From NCBI GenBank assembly GCA_036874045.1, contig CM072343.1:10002001-10066000 (forward strand): a stretch of DNA of 64,000 nucleotides, written 5' to 3'. The translations under genes were made by a program, and so were the position numbers. The DNA comes from Cymodocea nodosa. Its lineage: Eukaryota > Streptophyta > Magnoliopsida > Alismatales > Cymodoceaceae. The notes under the pieces were generated by a model. That model saw only the letters and a list, made by a program, of their open reading frames with translations. It had not been told where the DNA came from and did no database searches. Numbering within the stretch: the stretch's first letter is position 1; each line of letters begins with the position of its first letter. This document shows, in pieces, positions 57,101 through 64,000 of this stretch.

Positions 57101-58315
57101 TTAGGTGAAAGTTGTTTTCTCTTGATCCTCTAATGCTACTGAAATTTGATTATAACTTGAATATCTGTCTAGGAAACAAAAATATTCTTGCCCTGCTAAT
57201 CTTTCCAGCATTTGATCTATAAAAGGTAAGAGAAAATGATCTTTCCTAGTCACAGCATTTAGCTTTCTATAGTCTATACATACTCTCCGGCCTGATTGAA
57301 TTCTAGTAGGTATCAAGTCTTGACTTTCATTCCTAATAACTGTTAATCCTGATTTCTTGGGAACTACATGGATTGGGCTAACCCACGAGCTATCAGAAAT
57401 CGGATAAATTATGTCATTATCTAACCATTTCACTATTTCCTTCCTGACTACTTCTTTAAGATTTGGATTTAATCTCCTCTCAAGAATTCTAACAGGTTTA
57501 GCATTTTCTTCTAAATATATGTGGTGACAGCATAAAGTTGAACTTAAACCTTTTATATCAGTCATAGTCCATCCTATGGCTTCTTTATAACTTTTCACTA
57601 CATCTTTTAATTTAGCTATTTCATCCTCTTTTAAATCTAAAGCAATAATGATTGAACAGGTTCGTTTCTCTTCCAGAAATATATAGGTTAATTCAGGAGG
57701 TAAAGGTTTTAATTCTAAATGTTGGGCATCAGAAGCAAGAGCTCCTAATTGAACATCATCATTTTCTAAATTAATTTCTTCCAGATCTCCTTCTATATTT
57801 ATGCTTTCACTTTCTTCTAAAGTTTCAGAATTGATTTGCCTATTTAATTCTTCTTGAATCACATCATCTAACACATCTCCTTCATCCTCTAAAAAATCTA
57901 TGGTATGTAAGGACATTTCTAATTCCTCAAACCTTTCTAGTTTGAAAATATTTAAGTGAGTATCCTCATTACCATATGCTAACTTCATTTCTCCAGTTTT
58001 ACAATTTATAACAGCCCCTGATGTTGCTAAAAATGGTCTTCCCAAAATTAAAGATGTATCACTATTTCTATGCTTAATTTGTTGGGAATCCAAAATTACA
58101 ATATCAATAGGATATATAAAATTTTTGATTTTAATTAAAACATCCTCTATTTTTCCTCTAGGGTATCTTATACTTCTATCAGCTAATTGAATAACCATAC
58201 TAGTAGGAGTTAAGCCTTCTAATCCAAAGGATGCAAATATATCACTTGGCCTAACATTTATACTTGCACCTAAGTCTATTAAGGTTCTTTCTAGAATGGT
58301 ATTCCTATAGTGCAT
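57101..58315 (-). pseudogene. pol (PR-RT): Protease and RT first part of D
   Basis: One open frame of 404 codons: protease TLIDLGASINVRPSDIFASF, LILGRPFLATSGAVINCKTG, an acidic linker, then RT with WVSPIHVVPKKSGLTVIR, RVCIDYRKLNAVTRKDHFLL, IDQMLERLAGQEYFCFLDRY. The longest intact RT segment in the window and a good one for lineage trees. A one-base loss at about 58300 separates it from the upstream frame. Confidence 0.9.
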
Positions 58316-59457
58316 GATACAATAGGGATTCCAGGATCAGATAACTTTTTAGGAATTTGTGGCAGAAATAGGAAACTACTTTGCTCAACTAAAAAGACCT
58401 TTCTAAGAACTTTTCGCTCTCTTTTCTTAGTACACCAATCCTTCAGAAATTTAGCACAAGGTAGCATTTTCTGCAATAGATCTAACAAAATAATGTTAAC
58501 TTGTACTTTTTCAAAAATTTCTCTAATTTTTTCTTGTTTTTCAGGTATTGTTTGTTGTAATCTTTTAGGATAGGGTGCTAAGGATTGTGACTTAAAAGAT
58601 TCTTTTTCTTTCAGTTGATTTGTTTGATCATTTTTAGCTTCATTAGCATATTCAGATTGTTCTTCAGTGATTTCTAGATTTTCAGCTATTACATTATCAT
58701 TTTGATTTTTACTCTTATTCACCTTCATATCATTTTCATTTTGAGTTCTTGGTGGTATATCAGTTCCAGATCTTAATGTTACACATACATCTTCCAGATT
58801 TTCATTACTCTCATGATGTTTTTGTATATCATTTTCGTGATTACGATCTTCAATTGTTTTTAGTTTTAAAGTGCATTCTTTAAATTCTATTGCATTAGAA
58901 ATTTCTGTTTGCTGTATATTTTGCAAATTATGCAGATCTATAACATTATAATTTTCATTGTCTTGTTGCATAACTTGTATTTTCATTGTATATTCGTCAA
59001 ATGCTTTTAATTTTCTTTCCAAATCATCTAATCTCATTGCATTCAATTTTTGATCAATTTTCATTATGGTTTTTTCAGTTTCGTAAATTATATCCATTTT
59101 AGGTTCTAAATATGCTTCCTTATAATTTAATTGGTTGACTTCTTGTTCCTAACACATAAAGTATTCTAGTTTGTCCAGGTTTTGCTCTATACTACGCTCT
59201 AGTCTGTCATACCTATCCCAAACTTCTGTGTCTCTCAACATATTACACATTCTATACTGACCATCAGTTGGGTAAACTATAGGATTCTCATACTCAGCTC
59301 TATTATACTGAGGATAATTCATTTGTTGTTCATGGGATCAAACCATCTGTAAACGTCTTAGTTTCAAATAGTCAGAAATGTCGTGACCTTCAAAATTGCA
59401 GAATTCACATATGCCAACTACAAGTTTCAGAAATCTTTGGGCATAAGCATATGCCAT
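58291..59457 (-). pseudogene. Zinc-knuckle ORF and linker of D
   Basis: From the ATG at 59457: MAYAYAQRFLKLVVG, then CEFCNFEGHDISDY, where the last zinc cysteine has become tyrosine. Two stops, then an open frame 59097-58291 with LERKLKAFDEYTMKIQVMQQ, LRSGTDIPPRTQNENDMKVN, APYPKRLQQTIPEKQEKIRE, MLPCAKFLKDWCTKKRERKV and the start of protease. The LRSGT and PCAKFLKD motifs are those that usually join gag to protease in Athila. Confidence 0.8.
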
Positions 59458-59533
59458 ATTCTCAATTATAAAAGAAAACACACAACACTCTAGCTATTAA
59501 AACAAAACAGCTCTAACAGTTGCTTATATTAAC

Positions 59534-59551
59534 TCCCCGGCAATGACACCA
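59534..59551 (-). other. Decayed primer binding site of D
   Basis: TGGTGTCATTGCCGGGGA on the minus strand differs from TGGCGCCGTTGCCGGGGA only by changes expected from methylated CG decay. A second primer-like motif (TAGTGTCATGCTAGCC) lies inside the LTR end at about 59567-59583. Confidence 0.8.
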
Positions 59552-59558
59552 TAAAACT

Positions 59559-61628
59559 TATTCGCTTGGCTAGCATGACACTAGAAAACTTGTTTTGATC
59601 TCCAGCAACGCATTAGAAAAACTTGGATTTGTTAACTTCTGTTTTTACTTAGTCAATTTATCTTTATGCCTATTCCTTTTTTTTAGAAGTAAACAAACAA
59701 CCTTTCACACAAATTAGATATTAATTTCAATTTGTATTTTAACTGCAAGTGTACAATTTATATTGTATTAGTGTGCAAGTACAGGTCGATCCCATAGGGA
59801 ATTGCTTAAGAATTGAGAACTGTTCCATTTTTATATATTCAATAAGCTCTCCGTTGAATTACAGTTAACTCAACGGACGAAGTTCGTTGAGTTATGACTA
59901 ACTCAACAGACTAATCTCGTGGACTTAAGTTAACTCCATGAGTCTGCATTTCCTATTTAATGCTGCTATTTACAGAGGAATTCGGCCAATCATTGGGCGG
60001 CTCCACAGATTGTAAATAACATCAATTAAGCTCTTTAATGTTAGTAAATATTGGATTTATCATTAGGCAATACTAACATTCAGATAATTCAAACAGTAAC
60101 GATTAAAATCTTTAAGTCTTTTGAACGAACCAATTTCAGTAAATTGTAAAACTAAAACAAACATAAAATAATCACAACACTGACAAAGATAACATTAATC
60201 ACGATACAATAAAAACAATACAACACTCAAATACAAAATACAAACACAGATAAGTTGTTTTGGGTATTTTTGTTTTAATATGAACATGGAAATGGGCGAA
60301 AGGTGAAATGTAAAGTAATCTTAGTCGACAATAAATACTTCCGTCACTACATGCGACGCGATTACACCACTGAAAATTAAACCACTTACAATTCTGTCTC
60401 CTCTCCCTATAGAATCGTGAGTCTAAAATTGCAAGATAATCTCCTCTTCAACATACAGGCATCAACCTGAAACCAAGGCTAGAAGCTTTACAATCTCCTA
60501 AAATATTAGTCGACGCTTGGTGAAAATGGCTTCCCTTCCCGCGACGCGATCACTTATCACAGTGGTTGTCAGACACTGTGTTTGGCTTGGAATCAACTCG
60601 ACATTAGGAAAGTATCCTCACAGACCTCCGATGGTTGGTGATTATGGTGGTGGTGGTGATAATGGTTGGTGTGGTACTTCAGAGAATTACCGACACTATC
60701 TGCAGAAAGCTCGGTGCTCCTCCTCTGTACACATTGGCCATACCCATCGATCACACACTCTTCTTTTTCTTGTTTTCTTTTATATTTCTTTAGTGGTACT
60801 GCTTTTGCTTGAATGGTCGGTTGGATTTCCTTCATTCATATCAACGACGATGATTTCTTCTCCCTTCGATGAGTGAATTCCTACATGATACGTGCGATCG
60901 TGGTTTTTCCTTCCAACTATCCTGTTTCTACAATCGCTATAGTGGCATATTAGAAAATAAATAGTCCGTGGAGTTACAGATAACTCAACGAACTTTCTTC
61001 GTTGATTTAACTATAAAACACGTGCATAACTTTAACTATCTGATGCTTAGGTGCATTTTGGATACTTAAAAACTTAACTATCTGATGCCTAGATGCATTT
61101 CGAATACTTACAGATAACTCATCGATATATAACTTAAGTAAATCTACCAGATCTTGACACATGTCAGCAGTAGTTTAATAATAAAAGAAACATTTCAGAG
61201 AGTTACAGGTCTAACTATCCGATGCTCAGCTACAATTTCGGATAGTTATAGATAACTCACTGAATGTTCACTTAAGACATGCATTATGGTTTCGACACGT
61301 GTACTTCGGGAAATAATAAACTATTCTTTTAGAACATAACTGTTCGGCAGTTTAAACATAACTATCCGATATATATTCGGTATGTTAAACATAACTGTCT
61401 GAAATATCAGAAAATTTGGATACTTAAGAATTTCACAACCTACAACTTACCAACAGTTCAAAAATGTACTAAATTAACATTAATTCCCCCAAATTAAGCA
61501 GATTCTTTAATTAAAGCTTATAACAGTGCAATTATAACATAATGGCTTAATTCTTATATGATAAGCTAAATATTATGTAATTAACCATCATTTGACCATT
61601 AATAATATGCACTTTTTCATTCTAAACA
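59559..61628 (-). repeat. LTR shared by D (5') and E (3') (2070 bp)
   Basis: It starts TGTTTAGAATG at 61628 with a polypurine tract of E on its outside, and ends AAGCGAATA at 59559 next to D's primer site. It contains an AACTCAACG array (59850-59945) and one ACACGTGT-type U3 unit (about 61150-61300). It is 129 bp shorter than D's 3' LTR. Confidence 0.85.
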
Positions 61629-61641
61629 CTTCCCCCATACC

Positions 61642-63449
61642 TAAATTTTGCTAGTCCCTTAGCAAAGTAAGATCTAATTAATTGATCTTTCTAAAAGTGC
61701 TAGAATTAATTCTTTCCCCCTTTTTTTTCTTATGTTCAGCATAAGAACTAGTATTATCATATAAATATTCTTTATGTTTCAGTAATATTGTTTTCTCCTC
61801 TTCAACCTGCAAATATACTTAGAATATATGCAAATTACATACAAAGTATATCATCATCACATTGGTGTTAATTATATTATCGTTTGTTCTTCTTTTCATC
61901 ATCTGTCATCCTGAATTTTCCAATAAGATTTCTAGAAGAAATTTCAACAACATACGAATCAAAGTACAATCCAATTAAATATGATTAAGACAAGTAGAAT
62001 AAAGAATTGTATCTCCATTAAACAACTTCAAAAGTCAATTCCAGATTCATATTTCAGCAATTCTAGATAACAGAAAATATACTCGATTCGTAAGATATCT
62101 ATATTTCACAAAACACTTGTATCTTTTCAGAACAGTATATGTATTTTTTTGTTTGTACTTTAAAAGTTAATTTGACAAGCTTGAATCATACAAGAGCTTT
62201 CTAATGTACCCATGTAACGAGCTTTCAGTCAACAATCTCAGATCTGATCAGGATCTTAGGTTGCTAGATTTCAAGAGTCCTTTTTCAAGTCAACAATCCT
62301 TACATACTTATTTGCTCAAGTACAAAAGGCTCGTGATCAAACAAGTCAATAAACTCTCAATTTTTTTTTTTTCTTTCTCTTTTTTTTTTTTTTTTTTTTT
62401 CATTCAAAACAATCAACATTAATCACATATTGTATATGTACGTATTTCATTAATACAGATGCAATAAAACACTAATCTCATATAGTCCTGCTTCTATCAT
62501 TTACTGATAATATGAATCTATAACAATAAGCACATACTTTTTCTTTAGTTTAATAAGATCTACACATAAATCATTCTACAAGTTTAGTTAGTTAAATTAA
62601 ATGTATCTTTAATCATATGTATTTCATTTAATCTTGAATTCACATTTCAGCTCCTTCAAGACTTCAGATAATTTTTTTCATTAAACATTTTGATTTCATT
62701 TTAAAATCGTGAAACTGTTAAACTCAAGAAATTCAGAAAAAAACATAAGATACTATATCTAGATTAGCATAAATAGTAAATTCTATAGCATCTTATATAG
62801 CCTTCTAAATACAACATTCAAGCAGCTACAATTTATAAAAAAATTTACAATCTCAATTATCAGATAGTTATAGCAAGTTCATTAAAATTTTCACTTTTCA
62901 CAAAACTTTGTAGTACCATTTTAATTCCTTTAGTTAACAAACTTACATGGCTATTACTTTAATTACCTCCCCCCATACTTACATTTTGCATTGTCCTCAA
63001 TGTAAAAGATTTGACAATAAATACAGTAATTGTAGCAGGCATGAATACAGTTTCGTTGATTTAGCACCTAACTCAACGAATGAGTTTAAATTTAAATTCA
63101 GGATAAGTAATCAGTTACATACCTTGTTTCGTTTGTATCTCCTTCTGCATATTCCGATTTTTGATTCTGAAAAACTTTTCATTCACAGATAAAAGCAGAA
63201 TATAAAACAAAATAACATTTAACAAATATTGATAAATTAGTGTCTTGTGTGGAACCTAGGCTCCTATGCCTCTAGTGGCTCACAAGCAAGCCAATTGGTT
63301 TCCCAAAACAGATACCAACAAACTAGATTGATATTTTGTTTTTTTTTTTTTTCTTATAAAATAAAATTAAACTAAATTTTTTTTCTCTTTTTTATTTATT
63401 TTAAAATAACTATAGAATACACACAACATTAAACACACAAAATCACATC
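61642..63449 (-). other. Noncoding 3' region of E
   Basis: No gene. Full-length equivalent of 51915-53628 in C. A T-run of about 48 bp with two C interruptions lies at 62360-62400. Landmarks shared with copia B (20440-21510) are kept in the same order. Confidence 0.75.
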
Positions 63450-64000
63450 TTAAGAACATGATTGAAAAGTAGAAACAAATGGAATAAATGTGTCAGTCCA
63501 AGCAAACTTTTTAGGCATAATTCTTCTTGCTATTAATTCTATTTTAATGCAGTTCTTGTTCCTTCTTAATTTGTAAACTTGCAGTATATTATCAATGCTA
63601 AAGACAAGTGTATTACCATTAATGAAATGAAATGCAGAAAGGGATCCTTTTCGATGCTAGGATAATGTAGTAGTTTCTATTTCTACATCTATTTCAATAT
63701 ACTCCTCTTCCCGCTTCCATTCATTTATGTCTTTCATAATCTATATTTGAAATTTCATCAATTCATCCCATCATCTTATCAGACATAAAGTAGGATCATC
63801 ATATTCATTATACCACATCCCTATTTGAATTTTATTAAATTCTGTAGATGGTGGTTTAGCTATTTCACTCGGTATAAGTAATATTTCTACAAATTCATCA
63901 TCATAACTATCTATGCTTACTATGTATAAATCATATCTAAATGCAACTGATATATCTGTGACTAGATATATATATCCATCAAGTATGACATGCATGCTGT
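63450..64000 (-). pseudogene. F-box-like gene of E, C-terminal part
   Basis: From the window edge: VILDGYIYLVTDISVAFRYD, VSIDSYDDEFVEILLIPSEI, KIQIGMWYNEYDDPTLCLIR then a stop replacing Trp, WKREEEYIEIDVEIETTTLS, SAFHFINGNTLVF, MPKKFAWTDTFIPFVSTFQS and a stop at 63450. It keeps the C-terminus missing in D and shows that NEYDDPTLC, not the NEKMILL of C, is the family reading. Confidence 0.75.

Larger units (their letters stand above)
31504..61628 (-). mobile_element. Athila element D, host of nested element C
   Basis: On the minus strand: 5' LTR (61628-59559), primer site, zinc knuckle, protease, RT, RNase H, integrase N-terminal half, [element C], integrase C-terminal half, palindromic spacers, accessory ORF (40098-37829), promoter-like block, gag (36894-35557), F-box (35363-34528), noncoding 3' end, polypurine tract, 3' LTR (33702-31504). 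Without C it is about 16 kb. It is the most complete copy of the pol, accessory, gag, F-box order in the window. Beyond its 5' LTR comes element E, not a target duplication. Confidence 0.85.
61629..64000 (-). mobile_element. Athila element E, 3' part, in tandem with D
   Basis: On the minus strand from the window edge: F-box C-terminal part, noncoding 3' region with a first polypurine-like tract (62963-62975), the block shared with copia B, the hairpin TTTGCTAAGGGACTAGCAAA equivalent (about 61650-61670), the polypurine tract GGTATGGGGGAAG (61629-61641), and then the shared LTR. Its upstream part lies beyond 64000. The LTR-internal-LTR-internal order suggests unequal recombination. Confidence 0.85.

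Noticed and set aside
62360..62400. Long T-run as a possible poly-A tail of a LINE or processed gene
   Set aside because: The same place in C, D and copia B has shorter runs of the same kind inside the shared 3' block, with no target duplication or coding sequence beside it. Simple slippage is enough.

Overview
This window looks like plant nuclear heterochromatin from a dicot-like, AT-rich genome. Every recognisable piece belongs to long terminal repeat (LTR) retrotransposons of two superfamilies: Ty3/gypsy of the Athila lineage (tRNA-Asp primer sites, Athila-type gag, DLGA protease, GPY-type integrase end) and Ty1/copia of a SIRE-like type (initiator-Met primer site, UBN2-like gag, an extra ORF after pol). 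I see no single-copy host gene, tRNA, rRNA or CRISPR array. Almost all coding regions are broken by stops that look like C-to-T decay, by frameshifts and by nesting. The species cannot be named from the sequence.

Layout. 1-8494: Athila element 1 (minus strand, running off the left edge), inserted in an older Athila pol fragment (8495-8569 and 12976-13958). 8570-12970: internally deleted copia A with its own 5-bp target duplication, in the same fragment. 13959-14655: remnant of another LTR. 14656-15746: copia pol relic (plus). 15747-30785: copia B (minus), broken by an unrelated 1.7-kb piece (21.9-23.6 kb) and by Athila relic G (about 23969-28556, plus). 30786-31503: Athila LTR fragment. 31504-61628: Athila element D (minus). 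D is split inside its integrase by Athila element C (41329-55497, plus), which has two LTRs of 1854 and 1855 bp and a perfect AGGCT target duplication. 61629-64000: the 3' part of Athila element E, which shares D's upstream LTR, so E and D form a tandem array.

The Athila family here is unusual. Downstream of the primer site comes a nucleocapsid-like zinc knuckle, then protease, reverse transcriptase, RNase H and integrase. Only after these come an optional accessory ORF, an internal promoter-like block, the capsid part of gag, and an F-box-like protein. The order pol, gag, F-box is visible in C and D, pol then gag in element 1, and gag then F-box in G. The gag start is preceded by a 25-bp inverted repeat exactly 27 nt from a TATA box in all four copies. 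A GTATGT splice donor lies just before gag in all four copies, and an acceptor lies just before the F-box ATG in the three copies where that region is visible. This suggests a spliced subgenomic RNA, similar in logic to retroviral env expression.

The second theme is sequence sharing between superfamilies. Copia B and Athila C/D carry homologous accessory proteins of almost equal length. Their LTRs share a roughly 108-bp U3 module. A roughly 1-kb noncoding block near the Athila 3' end has a homologue in copia B. The same short AACTCAACG-type palindromic arrays occur in both. All identities quoted were judged by eye.
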